Below are positions 9,709-20,526 of a stretch of 64,000 nucleotides of DNA, one piece after another. The position numbers and the translations under genes were made by a program. This stretch comes from Henriciella sp. (GTDB lineage: Bacteria > Pseudomonadota > Alphaproteobacteria > Caulobacterales > Hyphomonadaceae). The notes under the pieces are model-generated. The model was not told where the DNA came from and did no database searches. It saw only the letters and a list, made by a program, of their open reading frames with translations. The stretch spans positions 1 to 64,000 of the forward strand of contig NVWP01000005.1 of NCBI GenBank assembly GCA_002733705.1. Direction: 5' to 3'. Each line of letters starts with the position of its first letter. The stretch's first letter is position 1.

Positions 9709-11388
9709 TCACACTCTCATCACGATTACATCGACCAGGGGCTTGCGCCCGAAGGTCCGTTCACACGCCTTGCGGATCGCGCGGACAAGCGCTGTCTCCA
9801 CGGCATCATCATCTAGGCGTTTCCTGCGCGAGAGACCATCGAGCGCGTCGTCGCAGGCCGCTTCGATCTCGTCGATGGACTCGTCGGCGATACTCCCGTC
9901 CTTCTCCGACATGCCCCGCACCGCCAGATAAGGGCCGTCGGCAATCGCGCCGTTCTCATCAAGCGAGACACTGGCCGAAACATAGCCGAATTTGGAAATG
10001 GCGATCCGTTCGCGAAGCCCCTCGGACCCGGCCGGCACCAGACGGTTCCCATCCAGATGAAGCCGCCCATTCGGGACTGTGTCGATCACTTCCGCCTTGC
10101 CGGGCGCCAGCCTGATCAGGTCACCATTGCGGGGCGTGACGGCTTCGGGCACCTGCATGCTGCGCGCAAAGGCGGCATGCTCGACGATATGCCGGCGCTC
10201 ACCATGTACCGGCACCGATATGCGCGGGCGCACCCACTGATACATGCGCTGCAGCTCATCGCGCGCCGGGTGGCCGGAGACATGGATCGGCTCCTTGGTC
10301 ATCTTGTCGGTGATGATGCGCACGCCCTTCTCGGCCAGCGCGTTCTGCATCTCGAAGATGCCCTTCTCATTGCCCGGGATAACGCGTGAGGAGAAGATCG
10401 CCGTATCCCCCTCGCCAAGCGTAATATGCCGGTGCGTCCCGTGCGCGATCCGCCCCAGCGCCGCGCGCTCCTCGCCCTGGCTGCCCGTACACAGGATCAG
10501 GATATTCTCCGGCGGAAAGCTGCCCACATCGGCCTCGTCGACCAGGTCCGGCAGGTCTTTCAGGACGCCCGTCTGCACGGCGGCATCGACAATCTTGTGC
10601 ATGCTGCGTCCGGCAAGGCAGACGCTCCGCCCGGCCTTGCGCGCCGCCTCGATCACGGTGGCAACGCGTGCCACGTTGGACGCGAACGTCGCGACCGCGA
10701 TGCGCCCTTTCAGGCTGCCAACCAGTTCGATCAGATTCTTGCGGACCGTCGCTTCCGAGCCGCTCTCGCCTTCGACAAAGACGTTCGTACTGTCGCAGAT
10801 CATGGCCAGCACGCCATCATCGCCAAGACGCTTCAGCCCCTCGACATCCACCCCCTCGCCCAGCAGCGGATCGGGGTCGATCTTCCAGTCACCCGTATGC
10901 AGGATCGTTCCGGACGGGGTCTCGATCGCCAGCGCATTCGGCTCCGGAATAGAATGGGTCAGCGTGATATAGCGGACCTTGAAGGGCCCGGTTTCCACTT
11001 CTCCGCCCATGGGCACGACATTCACATCGACTTTGCCGAGGCCGCGCTCGGCCAGCTTTCCGGCCACGAGGTGCGCGGTAAAGGGCGTTGCATAAAGCGG
11101 CGCACGCAGGCGCGGCCACAACAGACCCACCGCCCCGATATGATCCTCATGCGCGTGGGTCAGGAAGATCGCGTCGATCTGGTCCGCATGTTCGGCAATA
11201 AATTCCGGATCAGGGGTGATGAGATCAATGCCCGGCGTGGTATCATCGCCGAATGTCACGCCCAGATCGACCAGGATCCATCGCCTGTCATCGGGCGGAC
11301 CATAGCCATAGGCGTTCAGGTTCATGCCGATTTCGCCGCAGCCGCCAAGCGGCAGGAAGACGAGTTCAGGCGTGTCCTTATTGGGCAT
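9709..11388 (-). CDS. rnj: ribonuclease J
   Basis: Metallo-beta-lactamase/beta-CASP ribonuclease with endo- and 5'-exoribonuclease activity in RNA maturation and decay. It is 559 residues. The HAHEDHIG zinc motif is at 78-85. Further metal and beta-CASP motifs follow: [31 protein letters not shown]-like [20 protein letters not shown], and [11 protein letters not shown]. Its start overlaps the end of coaX by 11 bases, so it is probably coupled to it. Confidence 0.95.
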   Translation of the reverse strand: MPNKDTPELVFLPLGGCGEIGMNLNAYGYGPPDDRRWILVDLGVTFGDDTTPGIDLITPDPEFIAEHADQIDAIFLTHAHEDHIGAVGLLWPRLRAPLYATPFTAHLVAGKLAERGLGKVDVNVVPMGGEVETGPFKVRYITLTHSIPEPNALAIETPSGTILHTGDWKIDPDPLLGEGVDVEGLKRLGDDGVLAMICDSTNVFVEGESGSEATVRKNLIELVGSLKGRIAVATFASNVARVATVIEAARKAGRSVCLAGRSMHKIVDAAVQTGVLKDLPDLVDEADVGSFPPENILILCTGSQGEERAALGRIAHGTHRHITLGEGDTAIFSSRVIPGNEKGIFEMQNALAEKGVRIITDKMTKEPIHVSGHPARDELQRMYQWVRPRISVPVHGERRHIVEHAAFARSMQVPEAVTPRNGDLIRLAPGKAEVIDTVPNGRLHLDGNRLVPAGSEGLRERIAISKFGYVSASVSLDENGAIADGPYLAVRGMSEKDGSIADESIDEIEAACDDALDGLSRRKRLDDDAVETALVRAIRKACERTFGRKPLVDVIVMRV

Positions 11389-12163
11389 CGGGTCCTTTCC
11401 GGTTCCGGCGGTAGATTTCCAGAAGACCGGACTCCATCAGGGTCTGGTCATAATGGTCGATCGTCGCGCTCGCGCCTTCAAAAAGCGAGGCGACGCCGCC
11501 GGTCGCAATTACAGTCATCGGCTGGCCGTATTCGGCCTTCACCCGTTTTACAAGGCCATCGATGAGGTCGATATAGCCCCAGAACACACCCGTCTGCATC
11601 GCAGCCACAGTCGAGTCGCCGATAATCTTCTCCGGCTTCTGGATGGCGATACGCGGCAGCTGCGCGGCCGCATCGTGAAGGGCGCGCATGGAAAGGTTGA
11701 TGCCGGGGCTGATAATGCCGCCCTCGAACCCGCCATCCGGGCCGACAATATCCAGTGTCGTGGCCGTCCCGCTATCGATGACGATAAGCGCGCCCGGATA
11801 TTTGATATGCGCGCCGATGGCCGCCACCAGACGGTCGGCGCCCACCTGTTCGGGCCGTGGAATACGGATCGGCGCACCAAGCTCGACGCCCGGCTCGCCC
11901 ACGACCAGTGGCTCGGTGGCAAAATAGCGCCGCGCCAGATTACGGAAATTGAACAGGGCCTGCGGCACCACGCAGGAAATGACGCAGGCATCAATGTCAT
12001 AGACCGACACCTTGCGCATATGCATCAACGGCTCCAGCCAGACGATATAATCGTCCGCGGTGCGCCGCGCATCGGTGGCGCTGCGCCACATCGCGACCCA
12101 GTCTTCGCCATCGTGAAGCGCGAAAACTGTATTCGTATTGCCGACATCAATTGCGAGCAGCAT
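11378..12163 (-). CDS. coaX: type III pantothenate kinase
   Basis: First step of coenzyme A synthesis, phosphorylating pantothenate. It is 261 residues from the ATG at 12163 ([20 protein letters not shown]). A TTG at 12172 would add three residues; GGAG ten bases upstream supports the ATG. ASKHA-fold motifs are clear: DVGNTNT phosphate loop near residue 6, GADRLVA near the middle and [13 protein letters not shown], then [11 protein letters not shown]. It overlaps the end of birA. Confidence 0.95.
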   Translation of the reverse strand: MLLAIDVGNTNTVFALHDGEDWVAMWRSATDARRTADDYIVWLEPLMHMRKVSVYDIDACVISCVVPQALFNFRNLARRYFATEPLVVGEPGVELGAPIRIPRPEQVGADRLVAAIGAHIKYPGALIVIDSGTATTLDIVGPDGGFEGGIISPGINLSMRALHDAAAQLPRIAIQKPEKIIGDSTVAAMQTGVFWGYIDLIDGLVKRVKAEYGQPMTVIATGGVASLFEGASATIDHYDQTLMESGLLEIYRRNRKGPDAQ

Positions 12164-12908
12164 CGCCGTCAATCTCCTTTACCAGCTCTACATCCCCTGC
12201 CCGGATCGTCTGCGTCGCCCCGTCCGGCATTTCAAGCAGGAGGGCGCCATCAGGGCCAAGCCCCTTGAAAATGCCCATCTGGGCGTCATCGGCCTTGCCG
12301 ACCGTTACCTGCTTGCCGAGGCCTTCAGCATGCCGCTCCCAGTCAGTAAGAAGGCTGTTGAAATCCTCGGCCGCCTGACGGCAACGCAGCACAAAGGCGG
12401 GCCGCAGCGCATCAAGGAAGATCTCGGGGGTTATTGCCTCATTCGCACCCAGTTTCAGAAGACTCGTCGCCGCCTGTCCGGCGCGCTCTGGCGCGGTGCG
12501 CACATTGATACCCATGCCGCACGCGACCCAGGTCGACTTTGACCTCGTCGTGCCGGCTTCAACAAGGATACCGCAAAGCTTTTCGCCGTCCGCGCGCACA
12601 TCATTGGGCCATTTCAGCTGAAGCTGACCGCCCTCAATGAAGGCCGCGCAAGCGTCGAGTACGGCAAGACCGGACGCGAAGGGATAGCGGGTCGCGTTCG
12701 CAAGCCCGCCGGGCGCTTCGAACAAGGCCGTCACGAACAGATTGCCGGTCGGCGAATCCCAGACGCGCCCAAGACGCCCGCGCCCCGCAGTCTGCATCCG
12801 GCCCGCCAGCCAGACTGCACCGGTCTCTTCGGCCTGCGCGCGGCGCCTGGCCTCTTCATTCGTACTGTCGATCTCGTCGAACCAGAGGACCGGCGCGTCT
12901 GCGATCAC
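12147..12908 (-). CDS. birA: biotin-[acetyl-CoA carboxylase] ligase, monofunctional BirA
   Basis: Attaches biotin to the carboxylase carrier protein. It is 253 residues from a GTG at 12908 that overlaps the nuoN stop (GTGA). An in-frame extension back to 13058 would run inside nuoN and carries no homology. The catalytic domain starts at once ([18 protein letters not shown]), then the biotin/AMP loop [24 protein letters not shown] and GCGMGINV-like [10 protein letters not shown]. There is no N-terminal winged-helix, so it should not act as the biotin-operon repressor. Confidence 0.93.
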   Translation of the reverse strand: MIADAPVLWFDEIDSTNEEARRRAQAEETGAVWLAGRMQTAGRGRLGRVWDSPTGNLFVTALFEAPGGLANATRYPFASGLAVLDACAAFIEGGQLQLKWPNDVRADGEKLCGILVEAGTTRSKSTWVACGMGINVRTAPERAGQAATSLLKLGANEAITPEIFLDALRPAFVLRCRQAAEDFNSLLTDWERHAEGLGKQVTVGKADDAQMGIFKGLGPDGALLLEMPDGATQTIRAGDVELVKEIDGDAARN

Positions 12909-14329
12909 TGCATGAACCCGGCAGACGCGCGCGTCGCCCAGTCGATAAAGGGCGAAATGAAGACGAAGAGCGCAAGACACGCCGCCGCCGACAGGTAGAC
13001 CGCCGAAGACACCGCCGTATCGACCGGCTGGAAGCTTTCGGCCGGCTCCTTCACCCACATGATGAGGATGATCCGCAGATAATAGCCAAAGGCCAGGACC
13101 GAGCTCAGCACCAGGATGATGAGCAGCGGCAGAAGCCCGGCATTCCAGCCCGCCTCAAACAGAACCAGCTTGCCGAGGAAGCCCACCGCCAGCGGGAAGC
13201 CCGCGACCGAGATAAGGAGAACGGTCAAAGCGAGCGCCATGCCTGTGCGCCGGCGCACAAGACCGGACAGCTCATCGATATTCTCCACCATGCCGCCCTC
13301 ACGGCGCATCGACATGACGCCGCCGAACAGACCGATGGACGCGATGACATAGGTCGTCATGAAGACGAGCAAGGCCGCCGCGCCAAATTCCGCGCCAGAG
13401 GCCACAGCCACCAGCGCATAGCCCATATTGGCGATGGAGGAGTAACCGAGCAGGCGTTTGAGGTTCGTCTGGTTCAGCGCACCGAAGGCGCCGATGACCA
13501 TGGAGAGGGTCGCGATGATCGCGATGATCAGCTGCCAGTCCGCAAACACGCCCGGGAAGGCCGAGAAGAGCAGGTTCGCAAAGACGACCATGCTAGCCAT
13601 TTTCGGCGCCGTCGCAAAGAAAGCGACCACCGGGCTCGGCGCGCCTTCATAGACGTCCGGCGTCCAGACATGCATCGGCGCTGCCGACACCTTGAACGCC
13701 ATGCCGGAAATCATCAGCACCATGCCGAAGAGAAGACCGATGCCCCGCTCTGCACCAGCGATGTCGGCATAGGCGGTCGACCCGGTGAAGCCATACACCA
13801 GCGAAATCCCGTAAAGCAGAAGGCCAGAGGCCAGCGCACCCAGGACGAAATACTTCAGACCCGCTTCAGACGAGCGGATCGAGTCGCGGTGGAAGGAGGC
13901 CAGCACATAGGAAGAGAGGCTCAGCGTCTCGATCCCCATATAGAGCGTCATGAGGTTCGACGCCGAGAGGATGATCCCCATGCCCAGCGAGGCAAAGATC
14001 ACCAGAAGCGGATACTCATAGCGGATCGTTTCATGGCGCTTGAGAAAATTCTCGCCCATCAGAAGCGTCGCCGCACCAGCGAGGAAGCTCACCACCTTGG
14101 CGAAATTCACGAACGGCCCCGTCGTGACGAGCCCGCCAAAGGCCGTGCCGCCATCCCAGTTCATGAGAACGACAAGCGCAGCCAGAACCAGTGTGGCTGC
14201 ACCCAGCTTGAAGGAGATTGCGTTGAAACGATCGCCCATGACAGCGCCGGCCAGCACGCCGAGCAGGCCTGCGAGCGCGAGCAATAGCTCAGGCCCAATG
14301 GCAGAGATCATCGCCTGAAAATCGAGCAT
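12905..14329 (-). CDS. nuoN: NADH-quinone oxidoreductase subunit N
   Basis: Antiporter-like membrane subunit of respiratory complex I, 474 residues with about 14 hydrophobic helices. Proton-channel residues are visible: Glu in [17 protein letters not shown], Lys in [16 protein letters not shown] and Lys in the [16 protein letters not shown] helix. It is the last nuo gene; birA follows with a 4-base overlap and nuoM precedes by 6 bases. Confidence 0.96.
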   Translation of the reverse strand: MLDFQAMISAIGPELLLALAGLLGVLAGAVMGDRFNAISFKLGAATLVLAALVVLMNWDGGTAFGGLVTTGPFVNFAKVVSFLAGAATLLMGENFLKRHETIRYEYPLLVIFASLGMGIILSASNLMTLYMGIETLSLSSYVLASFHRDSIRSSEAGLKYFVLGALASGLLLYGISLVYGFTGSTAYADIAGAERGIGLLFGMVLMISGMAFKVSAAPMHVWTPDVYEGAPSPVVAFFATAPKMASMVVFANLLFSAFPGVFADWQLIIAIIATLSMVIGAFGALNQTNLKRLLGYSSIANMGYALVAVASGAEFGAAALLVFMTTYVIASIGLFGGVMSMRREGGMVENIDELSGLVRRRTGMALALTVLLISVAGFPLAVGFLGKLVLFEAGWNAGLLPLLIILVLSSVLAFGYYLRIILIMWVKEPAESFQPVDTAVSSAVYLSAAACLALFVFISPFIDWATRASAGFMQ

Positions 14330-14335
14330 GTGCCT

Positions 14336-15826
14336 CTAGCCTCCGGTGATCATCTGAAGCGCGCGCAGGCTGGTTTCGCGCGTCACATCGAAAATTATAT
14401 TTGGCATGATGCCGAGCAGGACCGTGCCGATCAGCAGCGGGACCAGGGTGATGAGTTCCTTGAGGGTCACATCCTGAATGGTCTCCAGTGCCGGATTGGT
14501 CACCTCGCCAAACACGGTGCGCCGGTAAAGCGTCAGCATATAGACGGCCGAGAAGATAACACCGAGCGCGGCGCCGGCAGCGGCCCAGGTCGAGGCCTGG
14601 AACGTGCCCGTCATGGTCAGGATCTCCCCGACAAACCCGCTGGTCCCCGGCAGGCCGACATTGGCCATAGAGAACAGCATGAAGATCGCCGCATAGACCG
14701 GCATCTTGTTCACCAGGCCGCCATAGGCCGCGATTTCCCGCGTATGGGTGCGGTCATAGACAACACCGACGATGAGGAAGAGCGCGCCGGAGATCAGGCC
14801 GTGCGAGATCATCTGGAAGATCGCGCCCTGTACGCCGACCTCGGTGAAGGAGAAGATACCGAGCGTCACGAAACCCATATGGGCGACGGACGAATAGGCG
14901 ATCAGCTTCTTCATGTCGGTCTGGCGGAAAGCCACAAGAGACGCATAGACGATGGCGATCACCGACAGGGCGAACATCATCGGCTGGAAGAACTGGCTCG
15001 CATCCGGGAACATGGGCAGCGAGAAGCGCAGGAAGCCATAGCCGCCCATCTTCAGAAGGATACCCGCCAGGATGACGGAGCCGGCCGTCGGGGCCTGCAC
15101 GTGCGCATCCGGCAGCCAGGTATGGACCGGCCACATGGGCAGCTTCACCGCGAAGGATGCAAAGAAGGCGAGCCACAGCCAGGTCTGCACCTCAGGTGCG
15201 AAGGCGTAATTCGCAAGCTGCGTGATGTCCGATGTGCCCGCCTGCATATACATGAAGACAATGGCAGCCAGCATGAAGAGCGAGCCAAGCAGCGTGTAGA
15301 GGAAGAATTTGAACGAGGCATAGATACGCTCTGCCCCGCCCCAGACACCGATGATGATGAACATCGGGATGAGGCCAGCCTCGAAGAAGACATAGAAGAG
15401 CACCATGTCCAGCGCGCAGAAGACGCCGATCATGAAGGTCTCAAGCACGAGGAAGGCAATCGTGTACTCGGTGACGCGCTCTTTCACAGAGCCGAAAGAG
15501 GCGATGAGGCTGATCGGGGTCAGCAGCGTCGTCAGCAGGATGAGCAGCAGCGACATGCCGTCGATGCCCAGCTTGTACTGCACCCCGGCAAACCAGCTGA
15601 CTTCCTCGACAAGCTGATAGCCGGGCGCATCCACCTCAAAGCTGACCAGCATGACCAGCGAAGCCAGGAAGGTGGCCGCCGAGAAGATCAGCCCCGCCAT
15701 GAGAGACTGGCGTCCACGCTCGGCATCGTCACCGCTTTTGCCGGTGGCCGTCTGCACCAGCATGATCAGCAAGGCACCAGCCAGCGGCAGAAATGTCACC
15801 GCCGTCAGAATCGGGAAATTACCCAT
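14336..15826 (-). CDS. nuoM: NADH-quinone oxidoreductase subunit M
   Basis: Second antiporter-like subunit of complex I, 496 residues, strongly hydrophobic. The ion-channel signatures include [17 protein letters not shown] with the conserved Glu, [20 protein letters not shown] and [20 protein letters not shown]. Length and helix pattern are normal. It shares one base with the end of nuoL. Confidence 0.97.
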   Translation of the reverse strand: MGNFPILTAVTFLPLAGALLIMLVQTATGKSGDDAERGRQSLMAGLIFSAATFLASLVMLVSFEVDAPGYQLVEEVSWFAGVQYKLGIDGMSLLLILLTTLLTPISLIASFGSVKERVTEYTIAFLVLETFMIGVFCALDMVLFYVFFEAGLIPMFIIIGVWGGAERIYASFKFFLYTLLGSLFMLAAIVFMYMQAGTSDITQLANYAFAPEVQTWLWLAFFASFAVKLPMWPVHTWLPDAHVQAPTAGSVILAGILLKMGGYGFLRFSLPMFPDASQFFQPMMFALSVIAIVYASLVAFRQTDMKKLIAYSSVAHMGFVTLGIFSFTEVGVQGAIFQMISHGLISGALFLIVGVVYDRTHTREIAAYGGLVNKMPVYAAIFMLFSMANVGLPGTSGFVGEILTMTGTFQASTWAAAGAALGVIFSAVYMLTLYRRTVFGEVTNPALETIQDVTLKELITLVPLLIGTVLLGIMPNIIFDVTRETSLRALQMITGG

Positions 15827-17985
15827 TAGCCTGCCCCTCCGACACGCCAGAAGATCACCGCGCCAAAGACCAGCGCTGCGCCGATGATCACGAATGCATA
15901 ATGATAGAGATAGCCGGTGTGCATCGCGGACAGGCGCCGCGAGCCCCAGCGAACGAGCGACGTCACGCCATCGGGCCCAAGCCCGTCAATGATGCGCTTG
16001 TCGCCGGTCTTCCAGAAGAAACCGCCCAGCCAGTAAGTGGCCTTCACAAAGGTCGCATTATAGATCTCGTCGAAATACCACTTGTTCGCGAACAGGCTGT
16101 GGAGCGGGCCGCCTGATGCGGCGATTTTCGCCCCGAAACCGCGATTGAACAGATAGGTAAAGGTTGCGATCAGGAAGCCGGTCACCGTCACGAAGAGCGG
16201 CGCCCAGAACACCCAGCCCGGCACATTGTACTTGTCGGCCAGCAGCGTGTTGTCGGTGGCGGTATAGATTGCGCCTGCCCAGAACGCGCCCTGATCATGG
16301 CCGACCATCGGATCGTAGAACAGGAAGCCGGCAAAGATCGCGCCCAGCGAGAGAAGGCCGAGCGGGATCAGCATGACGAGCGGGCTCTCATGCGGATCCT
16401 CATCATGGTGATGATGGCCGTGCTCGTCGACCGAGAGATGCTCATCAGCATGGCTGTCGAATTCCGGCGTCTCCGGTGGGATCGAATCCTCGCGCGGCCC
16501 ATGGAACGTCATGTAGATGAGGCGCCAGGAATAGAAGCTTGTCAGCAGCGCCGCCACGATACCGAAGATGAAGGCCATCATGCCGAAGGTGACGCCTGCT
16601 TCGCCCGCCGCAAAGGCCGTTTCCAGGATCGCATCCTTGGAGAAGAAGCCGGCAAAGCCGAGCGATGTGTGCGGGATCCCAAGACCGATGATCGCAATCG
16701 TGCCGATCATCATCGCCGCATAGGTGAGCGGCATGAACTTCGCGACACCGCCCATGCGGCGCATATCCTGTTCATGGTGCATGCCATGGATGACAGACCC
16801 GGCGCCGAGGAAGAGCAGCGCCTTGAAGAAAGCGTGGGTGAACAGGTGGAACATGGCCGCCTGATAGGCGCCGACACCGGCGGCAAAGAACATGTAGCCG
16901 AGCTGCGAACAGGTCGAATAGGCGATGACGCGCTTGATGTCGTTCTGGGCCATGCCGACGGTCGCCGCATAGAGCGCGGTGACCGCGCCGATCAGTGTCA
17001 CCATGCCGGCCGCGAACGGCGCGTACTCATAGATGGGAGAGACGAGGCAGACGAGATAGACGCCCGCCGTCACCATCGTCGCGGCGTGGATGAGCGCGGA
17101 CACAGGCGTCGGGCCTTCCATCGCGTCCGGCAGCCAGACATGCAGGAAGAACTGCGCCGACTTGCCCATCGCCCCGATGAAGAGCAGCACGCCCATCACT
17201 TCGAGCGCAGGCACATTCCAGGCAAGGAACGGAATGACGAGATCATGGATCGGTGCCGCCTCGGCCAGTGCAAGCGGGGTCACGGTCGCATTCTCACGGA
17301 TCGCGGTCAGCACAGGCTCGAATTCAACCGAGCCGAACACCACAAAGACCGCCATGATACCGAGCGCGAGACCAAAGTCGCCGACCCGGTTGGTCACGAA
17401 CGCCTTGATGGCCGCCGCATTGGGCGCATCCCTGGTGTACCAGAAACCGATCAGAAGATACGAGGCGAGGCCCACGCCTTCCCAGCCAAAGAAGAGCTGG
17501 ATGAAATTGTCCGCCGTCACCAGCATCAGCATCATGAAGGTGAAGAGCGACAGATAGGCAAAGAAGCGCGCCCGGTGCGGGTCTTCGCTCATATAGCCCC
17601 AGGAATAGAGGTGGACGAGGCCGGAGACGCCTGTGATCACGGCCATCATGACGATGGACATGGCATCGACGCGGATGGCCCAGTCCGCCTGGAACTGGCC
17701 GACATCCATCCAGGTCATCAGCGTGATGATATGCTGGATCGGCGCGACCATTGCGGCGCCATGTTCACCGGCTGCCGGCGCTGCCGTGTGAACGGCTTCG
17801 GCTACGCCGCCGCCAAAGGCGTACATGAAGAGCTGTATGACCGAGAGGATACCGGCCAGCCCGACCGTCCCGGTCGTGATCACCATGGCGCCGGTGTCGG
17901 TCACATACTTCTGGAACAGTCCGGCGATCAGGGCCGCGAGGCCCGGCGCCAGGACAATGAAGAGAAGTGCGATATCAGGAAGCAT
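15826..17985 (-). CDS. nuoL: NADH-quinone oxidoreductase subunit L
   Basis: Distal antiporter-like subunit of complex I, 719 residues (usual range 600-720). It shows [19 protein letters not shown] with the key Glu, [20 protein letters not shown], and [20 protein letters not shown] His/Asp/Glu-rich cytosolic or periplasmic loop lies near residues 515-535 ([15 protein letters not shown]). The long C-terminal amphipathic HL helix region and final transmembrane segment are present. Confidence 0.97.
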   Translation of the reverse strand: MLPDIALLFIVLAPGLAALIAGLFQKYVTDTGAMVITTGTVGLAGILSVIQLFMYAFGGGVAEAVHTAAPAAGEHGAAMVAPIQHIITLMTWMDVGQFQADWAIRVDAMSIVMMAVITGVSGLVHLYSWGYMSEDPHRARFFAYLSLFTFMMLMLVTADNFIQLFFGWEGVGLASYLLIGFWYTRDAPNAAAIKAFVTNRVGDFGLALGIMAVFVVFGSVEFEPVLTAIRENATVTPLALAEAAPIHDLVIPFLAWNVPALEVMGVLLFIGAMGKSAQFFLHVWLPDAMEGPTPVSALIHAATMVTAGVYLVCLVSPIYEYAPFAAGMVTLIGAVTALYAATVGMAQNDIKRVIAYSTCSQLGYMFFAAGVGAYQAAMFHLFTHAFFKALLFLGAGSVIHGMHHEQDMRRMGGVAKFMPLTYAAMMIGTIAIIGLGIPHTSLGFAGFFSKDAILETAFAAGEAGVTFGMMAFIFGIVAALLTSFYSWRLIYMTFHGPREDSIPPETPEFDSHADEHLSVDEHGHHHHDEDPHESPLVMLIPLGLLSLGAIFAGFLFYDPMVGHDQGAFWAGAIYTATDNTLLADKYNVPGWVFWAPLFVTVTGFLIATFTYLFNRGFGAKIAASGGPLHSLFANKWYFDEIYNATFVKATYWLGGFFWKTGDKRIIDGLGPDGVTSLVRWGSRRLSAMHTGYLYHYAFVIIGAALVFGAVIFWRVGGAG

Positions 17986-17992
17986 ATCCAGC

Positions 17993-18301
17993 CTATCCCT
18001 TCATCAGGTCGACGCTCTCGACGGCGATGTCGCCGCGATTGCGGAAGAAAACAACGAGAATGGCGAGCCCGACAGCCGCTTCAGCGGCCGCAACGGTGAG
18101 CACCAGCATGGCGAAAATCTGTCCGGCAATCGTGCCCGAGAAGACGGAAAAGGCGACCAGATTGATATTGACCGACAGCAGGATGAGTTCGATCGCCATC
18201 AGGATGACGATGACGTTCTTGCGGTTCACGAAGATGCCGACGACACCGGTCGTGAACAGCATCGCCGAAACGGCGAGGAAATGGTTGATGGTAATATCCA
18301 T
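17993..18301 (-). CDS. nuoK: NADH-quinone oxidoreductase subunit K
   Basis: Small three-helix subunit of complex I, 102 residues, the usual size. The conserved membrane Glu residues are in [11 protein letters not shown] (helix 2) and [14 protein letters not shown] (helix 3), which belong to the proton path next to quinone chemistry. It sits between nuoJ and nuoL with gaps of 3 and 7 bases. Confidence 0.97.
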   Translation of the reverse strand: MDITINHFLAVSAMLFTTGVVGIFVNRKNVIVILMAIELILLSVNINLVAFSVFSGTIAGQIFAMLVLTVAAAEAAVGLAILVVFFRNRGDIAVESVDLMKG

Positions 18302-18304
18302 GAC

Positions 18305-18925
18305 CTAGAGCCCCTTCCCGGATTCGACATCAATACGGCGGGTCGCATCCTTGCGGGTCCGCGCGGTCTGCTTGGCGATGTTCTGCCGCTTCACATGCGG
18401 CTTGTGGCGCAGCGTCAGCACGATGGCGCCGATCATGGCGACCAGAAGCACGATGCCCGACAGCTGGAACAGCAGGAGGTATTCAGTGTACATCACCTGC
18501 CCGATGGCTTCGGCATTGGTTTCGGCGCCGGGGCTCGGGTTCAGCTCCGCCATATCGCTGCCGCGCGCAAAGGTGGCGAGCGCGATTTCCGCGATAAAGG
18601 CAATGCCGACCAGCGCGCCGAAAGGCAGATAGCTCAGAAAGCCCTGCTTCAGCTCAACGAAGTCGACGTCCAGCATCATCACCACGAACAGGAAGAGCAC
18701 CGCGACGGCACCGACATAGACGACCACCAGAAGCATGGCGAGGAATTCCGCGCCGATCAGGACTAGCAGGCCTGCCGATGTGAAGAAGGCCGTGATGAGC
18801 CACAGCACGGAATGGACCGGGTTCTTGGCCGCGATCACGGCGATCGCCGAGAACGTCACGATCGCTGCCAGAATGTAGAAGGCGATGAGTTCCACCGGTA
18901 CAGCCCCAATGTTGCCAGCAGCCAT
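18305..18925 (-). CDS. nuoJ: NADH-quinone oxidoreductase subunit J
   Basis: Membrane subunit of complex I with five helices, 206 residues. VYVGAVAVLFLFVVMMLDVD (helix 3, with the pi-bulge Tyr/Gly region) is characteristic. The start is uncertain: an ATG at 18925 gives MAAGNIGAVPVELIAFYILA, while a GTG ten codons later would match the family start better; neither has a strong ribosome site. The C-terminus carries a basic tail (RHKPHVKRQNIAKQTARTRK). Confidence 0.95.
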   Translation of the reverse strand: MAAGNIGAVPVELIAFYILAAIVTFSAIAVIAAKNPVHSVLWLITAFFTSAGLLVLIGAEFLAMLLVVVYVGAVAVLFLFVVMMLDVDFVELKQGFLSYLPFGALVGIAFIAEIALATFARGSDMAELNPSPGAETNAEAIGQVMYTEYLLLFQLSGIVLLVAMIGAIVLTLRHKPHVKRQNIAKQTARTRKDATRRIDVESGKGL

Positions 18926-18958
18926 CAGGGCCGCTGCAGGAAAAGTGAAGGCGCCGCC

Positions 18959-19444
18959 CTAACGGTACGGCGCGTCGAGTTCAAGATTGCGCGCGATCAG
19001 CCGTTCCCAGCGGTCGCCATTCGCAAGCAGTCGGTCCTTGTCATAGTAGAGTTCTTCGCGCGTCTCCGTCGCGAATTCGAAATTCGGCCCTTCGACAATG
19101 GCATCCACCGGGCAGGCTTCCTGACAGAAGCCACAATAGATGCATTTCACCATGTCGATGTCATAGCGCGTCGTGCGGCGTGACCCGTCGGCGCGCGGCT
19201 CTGCCTCGATCGTGATCGCCTGTGCCGGACAGATCGCCTCGCACAGCTTGCACGCGATGCAGCGCTCTTCGCCATTGGGATAACGGCGCAGCGCATGTTC
19301 CCCGCGGAAACGCGGAGACAGAGGGTTTTTCTCGAACGGGTAGTTCACGGTCGCCTTGCGGGTGAACATCTCCTGGATGCCGATTTTGAAGGCATGCAGG
19401 AAGTCCGTCATCATGGCGCCGCGGAGGGACTGAACGATGTTCAT
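18959..19444 (-). CDS. nuoI: NADH-quinone oxidoreductase subunit I
   Basis: Peripheral-arm subunit holding two [4Fe-4S] clusters (N6a and N6b), 161 residues. Both ferredoxin motifs are intact: [12 protein letters not shown] and [12 protein letters not shown], each followed by Pro. The N-terminus has the amphipathic helix that anchors it to the membrane arm. It overlaps nuoH by four bases (ATGA). Confidence 0.97.
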   Translation of the reverse strand: MNIVQSLRGAMMTDFLHAFKIGIQEMFTRKATVNYPFEKNPLSPRFRGEHALRRYPNGEERCIACKLCEAICPAQAITIEAEPRADGSRRTTRYDIDMVKCIYCGFCQEACPVDAIVEGPNFEFATETREELYYDKDRLLANGDRWERLIARNLELDAPYR

Positions 19445-20517
19445 GCCTGGACTCCTGTGTAAACGACATAGCCCGCGACGATGAAGACGGCGCCGAGCGA
19501 GGTCGGAAGGAAGATCTTCCAGCCAAGGCGCATCAGCTGGTCATAGCGATAGCGCGGAACCACGGCCTTCACGAGCGCAAACAGGAAGAAGAAGAAAACG
19601 GTCTTGGCCATGAACCAGGCGAGATGACCGAGGTTCACCATCCAGTCGGGGAAGTTCGACACGAAGGCCTCCCCAAACGGGATCGGGCCATGCCAGCCAC
19701 CAAGGAAGAGCAGCGTCATCATCGCACACATGAGAACGATGTTGAGATACTCCCCGATCATGAAGAGCAGGTACGGCGTGGACGAATATTCCACCTGATA
19801 ACCGGCCACCAGCTCCGATTCGGCCTCCGGCAGGTCGAAGGGCGGACGGTTCGTCTCGGCCAGTGCAGAGATGAAGAACATCACGAAAACGACCACCATC
19901 ACCGGGAACAGGATGATGTTGTTGAAGCTGAACAGGTGCCAGGTCCAGAAGCCGCCCGACTGGTTCTCGGCAATGGCGCTGAGGTTCATTGAGCCGACAA
20001 GCAGGATCACGGTGATGATGATGAAGCCGATGGAGACTTCATAGGACACCATCTGCGCAGCCGAGCGTAGCGAGCCGAGAAACGGGTATTTCGAGTTCGA
20101 TGCCCAGCCACCCATGATGATGCCATAGACACCGAGCGAGGACACCGCGAACAGGTAGAGGATGCCGACATTGAGGTCAGCAACCACCCAGCCCGGCGCC
20201 ACGGGGATCACGGCCCAGGCTGCGAAGGCGAGCGTCAGCGACATGATCGGCGCCAGCAGGAAGACCGTCTTGTTCGCGCCCGCCGGAATGATGATTTCCT
20301 TCAGCAGGAATTTGCCGAAGTCGGCAAAACTCTGAAGCAGGCCGAACGGCCCGACCACGTTCGGGCCCTTGCGCATCATCACAGCCGCCCAGACCTTGCG
20401 GTCCATGAGCAGGAGGAAAGCAAGAGAGAGCAGCAGGACGACAGTGAACAGCAGGATCTGACCAATGACGGTCAGCCAGCCGAAAAGCAGTCCATGTTCC
20501 TGGATGAATGCACTCAT
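19441..20517 (-). CDS. nuoH: NADH-quinone oxidoreductase subunit H
   Basis: Membrane subunit forming the quinone-binding chamber of complex I, 358 residues with eight or nine helices. Family motifs include [33 protein letters not shown] split over residues ~38-70, [20 protein letters not shown] in the conserved acidic loop, and [13 protein letters not shown] near the C-terminus. Confidence 0.97.
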   Translation of the reverse strand: MSAFIQEHGLLFGWLTVIGQILLFTVVLLLSLAFLLLMDRKVWAAVMMRKGPNVVGPFGLLQSFADFGKFLLKEIIIPAGANKTVFLLAPIMSLTLAFAAWAVIPVAPGWVVADLNVGILYLFAVSSLGVYGIIMGGWASNSKYPFLGSLRSAAQMVSYEVSIGFIIITVILLVGSMNLSAIAENQSGGFWTWHLFSFNNIILFPVMVVVFVMFFISALAETNRPPFDLPEAESELVAGYQVEYSSTPYLLFMIGEYLNIVLMCAMMTLLFLGGWHGPIPFGEAFVSNFPDWMVNLGHLAWFMAKTVFFFFLFALVKAVVPRYRYDQLMRLGWKIFLPTSLGAVFIVAGYVVYTGVQA

Positions 20518-20526
20518 GGCGCTCGC

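Noticed and set aside
16297..18099. 600-codon plus-strand frame opposite nuoL
   Set aside because: Antisense shadow of nuoL, very rich in Arg, His, Asp and Glu as expected from reading hydrophobic codons backwards.
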